From NCBI RefSeq assembly GCF_000204055.1, contig NW_006768799.1, forward strand, positions 259,040 to 323,039: 64,000 bases of DNA. The letters run 5' to 3'. The notes beneath the pieces are model-generated. The model ran no database searches, had not been told where the DNA came from, and saw only the letters and a list, made by a program, of their open reading frames with translations. This DNA comes from Melampsora larici-populina 98AG31. Taxonomy: Eukaryota > Basidiomycota > Pucciniomycetes > Pucciniales > Melampsoraceae. Positions 22,316-34,030 of the stretch are shown here, in pieces. Made by a program: the position numbers and the translations under genes. The stretch's first letter is position 1, and every line of letters begins with the position of its first letter.

Positions 22316-23205
22316 ATGATTCTTAACGTTTCTTTTCTTCCTACTTATCTTCTTTTTTTAAACTTGTTTCAAGCTTTACCAATTATCGAAGTCTTAAACC
22401 TGGATAAGTTTCGACATGGATCTATTGGTCTACAACGACGAGAAAGTTTTAGTTTTTACCAATTACCAGAAGAAGAGAGATCCAAGATCGAGACCAAAGC
22501 TAAGTCAGAAGCTGTTATGACTGTAGATGGAAAAGTTGCACCGGAAGAAGTTTTAATAGGTGTTCAGAAGGCTGGTTTAGAGAATGGTAATAGTGATCAT
22601 AAGGGTACTGGAAAACCAACCAAAACAGAAGTCGAAAGTCTTGCGGACCAAACCCTTCCAAAAGTAACCTCAACCCCAATCAAATCTTCGTAAGTCCAAC
22701 ACTTCAATCCCACTTTACTCGAAAAAAACCTGATCTTTTATTAAAAACTTTCAAGAACAATACAAACCAGACAAAACCATAAATCAAGTTCATATATAAC
22801 CGAAGAAGATAAACTAGGAATTTCCAAATCAAGAACCGAAACACGAGCCAAGATAGATTCAGTAATTGCAGCAGGAGGCCAAATTACTGTTGAAGAGATC
22901 TCAATGGTTTCTAAAAAAGCTATGATGGATCATGAGAATAAAGATCGAAAGACGGTTGGGATAGCTATTAAGACTGCGGTTGAAGATCTTACAGATCGAA
23001 AACTCGCTGAATTGAAGAATCATAGTAACTCTACGTAAGTGAAAGTCTCATTTGAGCATTTTTACCGAACGAAACTATGATCTGAGGAATGGAATTATCT
23101 CGCTTTAGATCTGTACAACTTGGTCAAAATTCTTCTTCTGGCTCTTTTCAGGTAACAGAAGAGAAAGCAGGAGTAGAGAAACCAAAGACCGAAACGCAAG
23201 CTTAA
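22316..23205 (+). CDS. Small secreted protein made of exon-sized repeats
   Basis: Exons 22316-22689, 22789-23034 and 23109-23205 (both introns phase 2, GTAAGT donors) give 238 aa. The N-terminus MILNVSFLPTYLLFLNLFQA is a clear signal peptide, so secretion is predicted. Exons 1 and 2 each encode a related block of about 60 residues: KIETKAKSEAVMTVDGKVAPEE versus SRTETRAKIDSVIAAGGQITVEE, both followed by a Lys/Glu/Asp-rich helix. Exon 3 starts a third block (KPKTETQA) and stops at 23203-23205. No cysteine pattern or known domain was recognised. In a rust fungus a small repeat-bearing secreted protein could be an effector candidate; that is speculation. Confidence 0.68.
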
Positions 23206-23320
23206 GCCACAAGTACTCATCACAACAGGCGGAAAAATCACTCTGGAAGAACTCTCAAGTCAAAAAGCCCATTTCAAAGAATGTAAAGTAATGATCGTAA
23301 GCTTACAGGAAAGACTATAA
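23206..23320 (+). pseudogene. Remnant of a third repeat unit of the secreted protein, out of frame
   Basis: Directly after the stop, another frame encodes QVLITTGGKITLEELSSQKA and related residues ending in a stop at 23318-23320. This matches the AAGGQITVEEIS part of the second repeat. One extra T in GCTTAAG at 23200-23206 accounts for the frame loss. The protein therefore probably once had a third full unit, or this allele is truncated. Confidence 0.55.
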
Positions 23321-23951
23321 AACCAAAAGTCAAAAGTCTCGAGGACCAAAAACTTGGTGAAATAAACCTGGTTCAAGCAAGACTTTGATCAAAATTCATT
23401 CTTCTTGTTTAAGATGATCAAAGTCTTCTACACAATCATAATTTATTGTGTGTGTTTTTGGTCCTTGTTAGTTGATCTACACAAGAAGGTATTTGTAAAG
23501 AATACTTTAGAGAGGATTGAGATCTGATCAAAATTCATGTAATCTTTTAATTCTTGTACAAATTCGGAAGTTGTTCATATTACTATTAGCGGTAGATTAT
23601 CATCTTCAACGTCATGTTAGCCGAAGAGGGACTAGAATAGATTTACGAAATTTTTGATCCTTTTAAAACATGGATGATACTCTTAGATTACTTTAGAAGA
23701 AATCAACGTCTAATCATGAAGTAGGTTATCCTTATGAAGCTCAAAGGTTGGGTTCCACAAGTTTTCAAGTGGGCTTATTCATGTCATTTTTGGAACAGGC
23801 ATGGTTTGGCAAGTAAGCTTTCTGTGAAGAGCTTAATTTTTTTTATACAACAATACATGTAATCCAACAATTGAACATCATGTGCAGATGATCATCCATG
23901 AGAGAAAGAAAGAAATAAGAAAATCGTATGAGAAAATTTCCTTCAAACCTA
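23321..23951. other. Intergenic, nothing recognised
   Basis: The genes on either side converge here. No coding or repeat signal was found. Confidence 0.4.
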
Positions 23952-25065
23952 TCAAGAAGGTGGTCCTGAAGCTGCACTACCAATAAGACATTTTGAACAA
24001 ACTAACAGTGATATGGTTTTTAATGAAGAATATCAATGAATATCAAAACCACCAACCAAATCACCCCAAAAATGTCAACAAACTAATTCAAGAAACTCTA
24101 CGTGTTTGAAAAATCAGACAGATATATAAAGTCACACTTACTTGTATGTGTAATATCTCTTCCATTTTCACCAGGCACACATTTCCACCTCTGATCATCA
24201 TCCCAACAATGTGCTACATACATATCAAACCAAAATCATTCATCAGAATCCAAAAAACTCACCATGAAAAACTTGCTACTTTAAAAGTTGAGTATAGGAA
24301 AATGTGATACCAAAGATTCCGTAATAAGAATAACCTTTACTACAGATAATCTTTTCATTACAATCACTAGCAGTATAACCACAACTAGTTGATTGAAGAC
24401 CACATTTGAAACCCCCTATATCCCCCCAGAAAAGAAAAATCATAATATAAATCATCCAACATAATTGATCAACAATCTTTTTTTTTGATGGATTAATTCA
24501 TCAATATATGATGCTGAAAAAGAAATTGAATTTGGATTGGAAGGACTTACATGCCGGTCTACGAGAACAAGCATGCCAAAACCCGTATTGGTATGTATGA
24601 CAAACTTCACATCCGTATTCTACCCCTCCACTATTCTTACAATCTATGAAGATCAACTCAGAACAAGAGGTCTAAATCAGTCAAGAAGTTTTTTTTCAAA
24701 CACGGGAAAGGATCTGTTTGAATCCCTTGGGAAAACATTACTACTATTACTAATGGTTGAAAGGTTTATAATCTGAATTCAATTACTAACAGTATCCTGG
24801 ATGAGGAAGTGGTGGGTGTCCAATCAACCGAACATGTGGAGCCCAAGCAAGTCCACAATCTTGCACACTATAACCAGCACGAACGTGAAAATTAAACTGA
24901 GCTATCAAACATAAAAACGTAAAAGCTTTAAAGTGATTGTGACGAAGATGAAAAAAAGTACTATAGAACAGAACACGTTAGTTTATAGTCAGAATTGTAA
25001 TGGATTGATCGTATAAGACAACAGAAAAAGACGTACAATAAGAAAAAGAACCAAGAGATAGTCAT
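23952..25065 (-). CDS. Secreted cysteine-rich protein, paralogue A
   Basis: Six minus-strand exons (25037-25065, 24791-24960, 24551-24643, 24311-24415, 24142-24213, 23952-24001) give 172 aa with every junction in phase. The N-terminus (MTISWFFFLFTFFH, later FTFLCLIAQFNFHVRAG) is strongly hydrophobic and reads as a signal peptide. The mature part has 13 cysteines, spaced through QDC, YYC, YGCEVC, HAC, FKC, TSC, SDC, IIC, AHC, WKC and ICSKC, with conserved GHPP and CWDDD. The 29-nt first exon ends phase 2. Exons 1-5 have the same lengths as those of the paralogue at 26336-27327; only the last exon differs. No named domain was recognised. Effector or cell-wall role is possible but unproven. Confidence 0.75.
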
Positions 25066-26335
25066 TTTTAGAAAATAAGTCAAGAGAAATGAGTAGGGAA
25101 GTGTTAGAATTTTATCTTATTTGATCCGATCAAGAGACCTTCAATTTCCATGTGATCCAAACCTATTCAAAATCATTCTCACCCACACAATCATCACTCA
25201 TGTCAAGACGTCAATATGTCTTATGTTTCGTGATCTTTCGTCATAAAAAAAACATATTTGAGGAACGCAAGTGAGGTAAGGCAGTCCGAAGATCTGATGA
25301 GTATATGCAGCCACTTTATCTGCAGGCTCAGCCACTACATGTTTTCTCCGACGCACAAAATCCTCCGAAGGTCTTGGACCCCATTGTACTTCAGGGACCA
25401 GTATGCTTGGTTTGAATGGTTTGGAATAATAGATATTCGTGGTTCTGGAGTGAGTGTTTTGTGATTTCACGTATTGGACATTCTTTGATATGAAGCATTA
25501 GACTTCTCTTTGATTTGTATGGACTTCATTCTTTGGTTTTGTGATCAACAGGAAATGGTTTCTCTTGTATTATTTATCAAGTTGTTCACGTATCAAAATC
25601 ACTTCAAAGTAGTTTCTGTAGACCCATTGACGTTGAAGTAAATAACTATCAATATATCAGTGGGTCTTGGCTGACGCATACAAGTATATAGCGGATCAAT
25701 GATCAAAAGTTAAACAACCAGGCTTTATCCATCCATTGGTATAGATTCCAAGGCTTATAAGACCACATGAAGCAATTTGATCAATAAAGTCTTGTAACCC
25801 TGTCTCTTTTCTTTTCAAGATCACCTTTCATTCAGACCAAACCTAATCAAATCCCGAATATCTTTCATCCTCATCTGTACCGTAGTACATAGTAAGCTCA
25901 GACCACTTCATCTTCACTGACTATCATCTTCTGTTCAATTTTCCTCAATCAAATAAACCCCAACTCAGATCTCTAAACTCCTTTGAAAGCTTAACCAAAC
26001 TCTTCTAAGAAAATATATCAAATTCATTTTTCCAAAATAAAGAATCCTATAACAAAATCCAAGTACAGCTTTATTTCAGCAATACATTCTTTTTCAAACA
26101 ATTGTCTATTGTCCATCAACGATACCGGCATAGATAAACAAACTATGAAATAAATTAAGAAAGAAGGAAAAAGAAAAACAAACAAAGAAAAGAAAGAAAA
26201 GAAAAAAGAAAAAGACAACAAACAAAGGAAAAGAACAGGAAGAAATAAATAAATAAATAAATAAATAATAAGTTTGAAAACCATAAATAAAGTAATCAGT
26301 TCCAAAAGAATACATAGATAAACAGTTTCTATCGT
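25066..26335. other. Spacer between the two cysteine-rich paralogues
   Basis: It must contain the promoter of paralogue A. Poly-purine runs near 26150-26270, including a short (AAAT)n run at 26244-26267, are the only notable features. No gene supported. Confidence 0.4.
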
Positions 26336-27327
26336 TTACCAAACCGGTCCACCAGATTGTTTAGCAGTTCCTTGTAAACACTTACTACAAACTACCCAAA
26401 AAAACAAAAAACCAAAAAAAAGCAGGTTAATAAACTAGATCCAAAATGATTTCAAAGACTATAAAATGAGTTTACCAGTATGAGTAATAGGTCTTTGATT
26501 ACCATCAGGCACACATTTGTACCTCCGATCATCGTCCCAACAATGAGCTAAAAAAATACGATCCCAAAATCAGATATTTGGAAAAACATTGCTTTTTTTG
26601 TGTAATTGTTGGTTGGGTTTTTGATACTTACCATATTCTCCGTAATAAGAATACCCTTTACTACAAATTATTTCATCTGTACAATCGGTTGACATATAAC
26701 CACAACTTAAACCTTGATCACCACACCTTGCACCCCCTTTCCAATCCAAACACAAAAAGAATGGATCAAGAATCAGTCTTAATGTTCTTTTGTTCTTTTT
26801 TTTATCGATCTTTTAAACTTGATGTTTTTTTTTTAGATTGTTGAACGTACAAGCAGGTCTCCAACGACAAGCGTGCCAGAATCCTTGTTGTAAAGTATGA
26901 CAAACTTCACAACCATATTCAACCCCACCACTATTCTTACAATCTTTCCAAAAAGTATCCAAAACCAAAATCCAAACCCAAAACCAAAGAAAAAAATAGT
27001 CAAAAGATAAATAACTAAACCAAGATTTACAAAAGATTTCCTAAAAATGACTTACAATACCCAGGATGACCAATAGGAGGATGACCTAAAAGTTGAATAT
27101 TAGGAGCCCAAGCAATTCCACAATCTTGTACACTATAACCAGCAAGAACATAAAAGTTAAAAAAACTTAAAACACTTAAACATTTTAAAAAGTTTAAGAA
27201 ATCGAATTTGATGTGAAAAGAAAGACTAAGCCGAAAAAAAAGAAGAGTAGGGTGTTAGTTTTTTTGGATAGGTGTATGGAATGGGGATAAGAACGTACAA
27301 GGATTTGAAGTGAGATGGTGATGACAT
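26336..27327 (-). CDS. Secreted cysteine-rich protein, paralogue B
   Basis: Minus-strand exons 27299-27327, 27056-27225, 26851-26943, 26632-26736, 26476-26547 and 26336-26391 give 174 aa. The start exon (MSSPSHFKS) is 29 nt and joins, phase 2, to a hydrophobic segment (KCLSVLSFFNFYVLAG) that can serve as a signal peptide or anchor. All 13 mature cysteines of paralogue A are kept at matching positions, and several stretches such as AGYSVQDCG, CKNSGGVEYGCEVCH, IICSKGYSYYG and AHCWDDD are identical or nearly so. The C-terminal tail differs (QGTAKQSGGPVW). The tandem same-strand arrangement points to local gene duplication. It diverges from the S28 protease gene. Confidence 0.75.
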
Positions 27328-27939
27328 TTGTGAAAGAAGGGAAAAGAGTATAAGTATGTAATTTTAAAGAGAATTAAGTTGACGAGAGAAAGAAAAAGTG
27401 TACTAGAAGTGCAAAAGTGAAGAGGAGAATGATTTATAGAAGAATCGATGCTACATAGATAACTAGTGTGCCAAGTCAACGAAGAGACCAGAAGATGATG
27501 TTCGGCCTTCCAAAACACCCGAAGAAAAGGTGCGAAAAGGAGAATGCATAGTTGAATGAACGCATGTATATAGTAGTGGTTCAACGCATGAGCATTCAAG
27601 CCACTTTAGACTCAAGCCACTATCACCAAGCCTTTTTTGATTTACGATCTTAGTTTCGGACGGTAACAAATTAATCAAAAAGAAAGAGAAAGAGAAAGTT
27701 GAAGTCAAAGAAGATGAGAAAAGAGGTTTATGAAGAAATATTAATCAAAGAATTACATACATACATACTTCAGTTCAATTTACGATTTCAACCATTTAAC
27801 AGCATTCAACACCATTTCGATCGATCGATCGATCAAAGAACACAGGAGACTATTTTCTTTTCTTTTCTTTTCTTTCCGATTCGGTCAAAAAAGAAACCAC
27901 GAATTTAAGAAGAAACCAGAAACCAAACTATTTCAAAGA
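27328..27939. promoter_or_regulatory. Divergent promoter region between paralogue B and the S28 protease
   Basis: About 610 bp separate the two divergent starts. It includes a (GATC)n-like run near 27817-27834 and a CTTTT repeat near 27855-27875. No specific factor site was assigned. Confidence 0.4.
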
Positions 27940-29998
27940 ATGAAAAGTGTTATAGTGATAGCTATCTTAGGATGCTTAGTAGGACCAATTCATTCAATCA
28001 AACCATTAACTTCAACTCCATGTTTCTCAATCTCATCATGGAACCAAGCCCAAACCCAACCCCACCAAAAGCTCAACTTACTCAACCTCCAAACCCATGA
28101 ATCATACACTCCATCTATCCTTCCACTTGGACCTTTTCCAGCCCATCATTTTCCTCAACTCATCACTCATTCAGACCCGAACCTCGACGAATCTCAATCC
28201 ACTTTCGCTCAACGGTACTGGTTCGATACTACTTATTATCAAAAAGGAGGTCCTGTTTTCTTACTAGACGGAGGCGAAACGAATGGGCAAGACAGACTAC
28301 CATACTTGCAAGACGGGATTCTAAGTATCCTTTCCAAAGCAACCCATGGAATTGGTATCATACTTGAACACCGATATTATGTAAGTTGAAAGACTAGAAA
28401 TTTAGAAAACTTCATTGGGGTTTTGATCTTTTGTTTTCTTTGGTTATATAAGGGTCAATCGTTTCCTTTTAAAGACCTTTCGAACGAGTCATTAAGGTAC
28501 CTAAACACGCGTGAATCGTTAGATGATAGTGCTTATTTTTCACAACATATCGTTTTGCCTGGTCATGAAGATCTTGATATCACTGCACCTGGTACACCTT
28601 GGATCTAGTTTAGTGATTTGACTCAAAAAGAAACTCTGGACAACCGACTGATAGGATCCGATTTGTTTTTTTTCATTTGGGTTAGTTATGGTGGTAGTTA
28701 TGCAGGTGCAAAAGCGGCATTCATGATGAAACTTTATCCTGACCTGATATGGGGATCAATAGCTTCAAGTGCAGTGATCCATGCGCAAGTAGATTTCTGG
28801 TGAACCCTGAACCTTTCTCTCAAAAAAACAAGAAGAAGATCTGATGATTTATTTTTCTAGGCAATACTATGAACCGATTCGAATTCATGCACCTGAAACA
28901 TGTATTGAACCATTGATAATCATTACAAGATCGATTGATAGGATCCTTCTTTCGAACGATTCCATGGCTATTATGTCATTGAAAGATCTTTTCGGATTAG
29001 CAAACGTAACTGATCATCGAGATTTCGTAAACGTCTTAGCTTCTCCTATCGGGTTTGTGTTTCAAAAGGTATTTTTAGAAACGAAAAAGAAAACTGATTT
29101 GGATGAATATACAGGACTTGGCAAGAAAGAAATTGGGATCCAAGGATCAGTAACCACGAATTCGAAACGTATTGTGATTCGTTAAAAAGAAATCCATCAC
29201 CCGAACCCATCAAAACTTTTTCCACTTCTTTAAGTTTATTACAAAGATTTTTTGAAGTTGAAGAAAACTTTCCACTGGATAGTTTGTTAGGGTATTCTAA
29301 TTATATTAAAAATTCAATTAGTTCCAAATGTGAGAAGTTGGATCAAGATGAATGTTTTGGAACTGGAAATCTTACGGCTCATCAGATTGATAGTCTGGAT
29401 CAAACTTGGAGATCTTGGAGTACGTCATCCCACTTCTGATCGGATTCTTTCTTTGTGAATTGATCTTCGATTTTGTATTGAATGGGTTTGGAATTGTACG
29501 GTTTTTGTTTCAGTGTGGCAAGTCTGTACTGAATGGGGTTATTTTCAAAACTCTTCACCTGGTCTTCAAGATAGTTTAGTTTCTAAACTAATCACCCTAG
29601 AGTATAATTCTAGACCATGTCAACTCGCCTTCGGATCCAGTAAGTGACAATCTTCCAAACCTTTCAATCCAAGTTCTAAAGTGTGGATGATCTGTACGAT
29701 AGATATACCCAAGACACCGAACACCACCCAAGTGAACCAATACGGAGACTACGATCTAGATTCCAATCGATTAGCATTCATAGACGGATCCCATGATCCA
29801 TGGATCTATATGACCGTTCATTCACCTTTACTTCAGAATCGAACTATTCGGGATGGATTTGTGATTGATGGCGGGATACATCATTGGGATGAGAATGGGA
29901 ATGGGGATGGTGAACCGGAAGGGATTAGGAATGTTCATCAGAGGGAAGTTGGGTGGGTTAGAGAGTGGGTCAGGCAGTTTTATGATCGGAGGTCTTAA
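27940..29998 (+). CDS. Secreted serine protease, peptidase family S28 (prolyl carboxypeptidase-like)
   Basis: Seven exons (27940-28380, 28453-28607, 28686-28799, 28861-29052, 29115-29419, 29514-29639, 29703-29998) join in phase to 542 aa. The N-terminus MKSVIVIAILGCLVGPIHS is a signal peptide. Family hallmarks: FAQRYWFD and GGPVFLLDGGE near the N-terminus, EHRYYG, the nucleophile Ser in YYGGSYAGA (about 203), SPIGTWQERNWDP, a catalytic Asp in GSHDPW (about 476) and His in DGGIHHWDE (about 504). S28 enzymes cleave after proline near peptide ends, usually at acidic pH. The length is normal and all three catalytic residues are present, so it should be active, probably outside the cell or in the vacuole. 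Exon 2 would end in a TAG if its donor at 28608 were not used. Confidence 0.88.
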
Positions 29999-30502
29999 AT
30001 GGTTGGTGGGATTATGAAGTTTTGGTTTGGGTAGGGAGGTATGGACTTGCGGAAATGGGGTTATGTTGTGGTCAATTTCGGGTTTGGAATTCGAAATTGG
30101 TTTTGTTGGTTATACTAGAATCATAAGTTTTTCTCTTCTTGTTAACTTGTTATACAAAATCTTTTAAATTTCTTATAACCAGTTGGATCTGATTTTGAGT
30201 ATTAGAAAATGTTTGGATGTATTTATTTGGAACGTAATTTTGTAATTTTGTAATCTGAACTTTGTTGTTTGTTTTGTTTTTGTTTGTCGTTTGTTTTTTT
30301 GTTTTGTGTACTGATGAAAGAATAAATTTTATACTTACATTGGATCATTTGCGTATGTGATCTTATTGGATTTTTATGATGGGACAGTTGTGATTAACAC
30401 TCTGTAGGCATGTTCAAGTTGGAAAAATGCTTAGAAAATTCAATCAATCGAAAATCAGTTTACGTTTTGGTTTCAAAGAGAAAAATTGAGAAATTTTTAA
30501 AG
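29999..30502. other. 3' flank of the S28 gene
   Basis: T/G-rich sequence with no gene, followed by the start of the tandem array. Confidence 0.4.
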
Positions 30503-33500
30503 ATTTTGAAACAACTGAGAAATTAAAAGCACATTTGTTAAACTTTTCATTTTATCTATCGAAAAAGGATCATATTAATTGTTCAAGGACCAGGTAATTC
30601 AAAGAATTCTCTAAACTTTTTTTGGAATACTTTTTAACTTTGGATTTATTGAACATATACTGGATGGATGGATTGATATGGTATGGGGTACTTTTTATAG
30701 GTTTGGTTTGGTGGGTTGTGAGTTTTAGGTGTACTTCAGTAAGAATAAGAGCAAGCAGTAAGTGGAAACTTTACTACTTACAAAGTTTTGAAACAACCGA
30801 GAAATTAAAAACACATTTCTTAAACTTTTTCATTTGAATATCAAAAAAGTGTGGCATGAATTGTAAAAGGACCATGTAATTCAAAGAATTTTCTAAACCT
30901 TTTTTGGAATATGTTTGATTAAATTGGGGTTTATTGAACTTATACTGGATGGAATGATATGAGGTACTTTTTGTAGGTGTGATTTGGTGGGTTGTGAGTT
31001 TTAGGTGTACTGGAGTAAGAGTAAGAGGAAGCGGTAAGAGGAAGCTTTACGGCTTACGGAAAGTTTTGAAACAACTGAGAAATTAAAAGCACATTTGTTA
31101 AGCTTTTCATTTGATCTACTAGCATAAAAGTATTACATGAATTTTTCAGGACAATGGGATTCAAAGAATTTTTTACACCTTTTTTTGGAATACATTTAAT
31201 CAAATTGGGATTTATTGAACTTATACTGGATGGTATGGTATGGGGTACTTTTTGTAGGTGTGATTTGGATATGTATGGGTTGTGAGTTTTAGGTGTACTG
31301 CAGTAAGAGGAAGAGTCAGAATAAAAGGAAGAGTAAGAGTAAGAGTAAGAGGAAGAGGAAGAATAAGAGGAAGAGGAAAAGGAAGCTTTACTGGTCACAA
31401 CAAGTTTTGAAACAACTGAGAAATTAAAAGCACATTTGTTAAGCTTTTCATTCTATCAAAAAAGTATTACATGAATTGCTTGAAGACCATGTAATTCAAA
31501 GAGTTTTCTAAACCTTTTTTGGAATATGTTTGATTAAATTGGGGTTTATTGAATGTATATTGGATGGATTGGTATGATGTACTTTTTGTAGGTGTGATTT
31601 GGTGGGTTGTGAGTTTTAGGTGTACTGCAGTAAGAGGAAGCTTTACTGGTCACAGCAAGTTTTGAAACACCTGAGAAATTAAAAACACATTTGTTAAAAT
31701 TTTTCATTTGATCTAGCATATAAAAGTATTACATGAATTGTTCAAGGACCATGTAATTCAAAGAATTTTCTAACCTTTTTTTGGAATACCTTTTGACTTT
31801 GGATTTATTGAACATATACTGGATGGATGGATTGATATGGTATGGGGTACTTTTTGTAGGTTTGATTTGGTGGGTTGTGAGTTTTAGGTGTACTTCAGTA
31901 AGAAGAAGAGGAAGAGGAAGAGGAAGCAGTAAGAGGAAGCTTTACGGCTTACGGCAAGTTTTGGAACAAAGTACTGATAAATTAAAAACACATTTGTTAA
32001 CTTTTCATTCTATCAAAAAAGTATTACATCAATTGTTTGAAGGACCATGGAATTCAAAGAATTTTATAAACTTTTTTTGGAATACCTTTGATTGAATTTG
32101 GATTTATTGAACATATACAGCTGTTTGCATAAAAAATGCCGTTGCCCTTTTTTTTTCAAGTTGCACTAAAAATTACCAACATAGCTCTACATCAAGAGCA
32201 GCTGTAGTTGATCATGATGTGCTGAATTTTAAAGGTTGTATGACATATGTGCAGATCCCCTTTTTTGATCTCGTCCCACCTTTTGACTGGTCTTCACCCC
32301 TCTCCGATTACAGACACACCTTCTACCCACTCCTATTTGGATTACTCATGGTGGGGTAATGTGAGCGCGCCGGTTGGACATTGTTGTCTTGAGGCGGGAT
32401 GCAAAGTCTAGCCAGAGGGGTTAGAAGTGCTTCAGAATGAAGCTCAAAACGCTTTCATGCCCTATTGGTGCCGGGTTGTCCATTGTGATGCTGAGCTTTG
32501 GTTGCAACCATACCAAAGGTTGAGAAAGCTTGTGCATTCCGGATACAAAGGCAGCAATACTTGTGATCTTTCAGGATCTTTGGCAAACTTTGCACCCTTG
32601 AGAAAGTCGAGTACAGCCTACCACAGCTCTTATGTAGAATCTACGTTGGTAATGTTTAGTGCAACTTTGAAAAAAAAAGGCGACAGCATTTTTTATGCAA
32701 ACAGCTGTACTGTTTGGTATGGTATGAGATACTTTGTAGGTTTGATTTGGTGGGTTGTGAGTTTCAGGTGTACTGGAGTAAGAGTAAGAGGAAGAGGAAG
32801 CTTTACTGGCTACGGCAAGTTTTGGAACAACTGAGAAATTAAAAACACATTTCTTAAACTTTTTCATTTTATCTATCAAAGAAGTATTACATCAATTGTA
32901 AAAGGACCATGTAATGCAAGAATTTTCCATACTTTTTTTGGAATACGTTTGATTGAATTGGGATTTATTGAACATGTACCGTTTGGTATGGTATGAGATA
33001 CTTTGTAGGTTTGATTTGGTGGGTTGTGAGTTTTAGGTGTATCATAGTGAGAGGAACAGTAAGCAGTAAGAGTAAGAGTAAGAGTAAGCAGTAAGAGGAA
33101 GCTTTACTGGCTACGGCAAGTTTTGAAACAACTGAGAAATTAAAAACACATTTCTTAAACTTTTTCATTTTATCTATCAAAGAAGTATTACATCAATTGT
33201 AAAAGGACCATGTAATGCAAGAATTTTCCAAACTTTTTTTGGAATACGTTTGATTGAATTGGGATTTATTGAACATGTACTGTTTGGTATGATATGAGAT
33301 ACTTTGTAGGTTTGATTTGGTGGGTTGTGAGTTTTAGGTGTATCATAGTGAGAGGAACAGTAAGCAGTAAGAGTAAGAGTAAGAGTAAGCAGTAAGAGGA
33401 AGCTTTACTGGCTACGGCAAGTTTTGAAAGAACTGAAAAATTAAAAACATATTTGTTAAGCTTTTCATTTGAATATCAAAAAAGTATTACATGAATTGTC

Positions 33501-34030
33501 TAAGGACCATGTAATTCACAGAATTCTCTAAACTTTTTTTGGAATATGTTTGATTAAATTGAGGTTTATTGAACATATACTGGATGGTATGGTATGGGGT
33601 ACTTTTTGTAGGTTTGATTTGGTGGGTTGTGAGTTTTAGGTGTACTGGGGTAAGAGTAAGAGGAAGCGGTAAGAGGAAGCTTTACTATTTACGGCAATTT
33701 TGAAACAACTGAGAAATTAAAAACACATTTGTTAAGCTTTTCATTCTATCAAAAAAGTATTACATGAATTGCTTGAAGACCATGTAATTCAAAGAATTTT
33801 CTAAAAAATTTTGGAATACATTCAATCAAATTGGGATTTATTGAACTTATACTGGATGGTATGGTATGGGGTACTTTTTATAGGGTTGATTTGATTGTGG
33901 GTTGTGGGTTGTGACTTTTAGGTGTACTGCAGTAAGAGTAAGAGGAAGAGGAAGAGGAAGAGGAAGAGGAAGAGGAAGAGGAAGAGGAAGAGGAAGAGGA
34001 AGCTTTACTGTTTACAGCATTTTTGAAATA
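30503..34030 (+). repeat. Long tandem array of about ten ~265-325 bp units
   Basis: The word GTGAGTTTTAGGTGTAC (with small variants) recurs at about 30717, 30997, 31283, 31609, 31875, 32755, 33026, 33327, 33630 and 33911, giving spacings of roughly 265-325 bp apart from one gap enlarged by an insertion. Each unit also has GGAATAC..TTGA, GATTTATTGAAC.TATACTGGATGG, TGAAACAACTGAGAAATTA and CCATGTAATTCAAAGAATTTT. A variable AGAGGA/AGTAAG purine tract sits after the GTAC word, longest near 33935-34000, where it encodes (RG)n in one frame. The open frames inside are by-products of the repeat and are not called as genes. Confidence 0.85.
32118..32707. mobile_element. 590 bp MITE flanked by TA, inserted in the tandem array
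   Basis: The left end CAGCTGTTTGCATAAAAAAT and the right end are inverted copies, with the similarity extending about 50 bp including a poly-T tract and GTTGCAC. TA is duplicated on both sides (32116-32117 and 32708-32709). Neighbouring array units give the empty site (GAACAT.TACTGTTTGG), so the boundaries are firm. TA targets fit Tc1/mariner-type transposition. The interior has no recognisable transposase. Confidence 0.8.

Noticed and set aside
28596..28613. In-frame TAG in the S28 gene as a premature stop
   Set aside because: A donor two bases earlier in that codon (TA|GTTTAG) with the acceptor at 28685 restores the YYGGSYAGA catalytic motif in phase.
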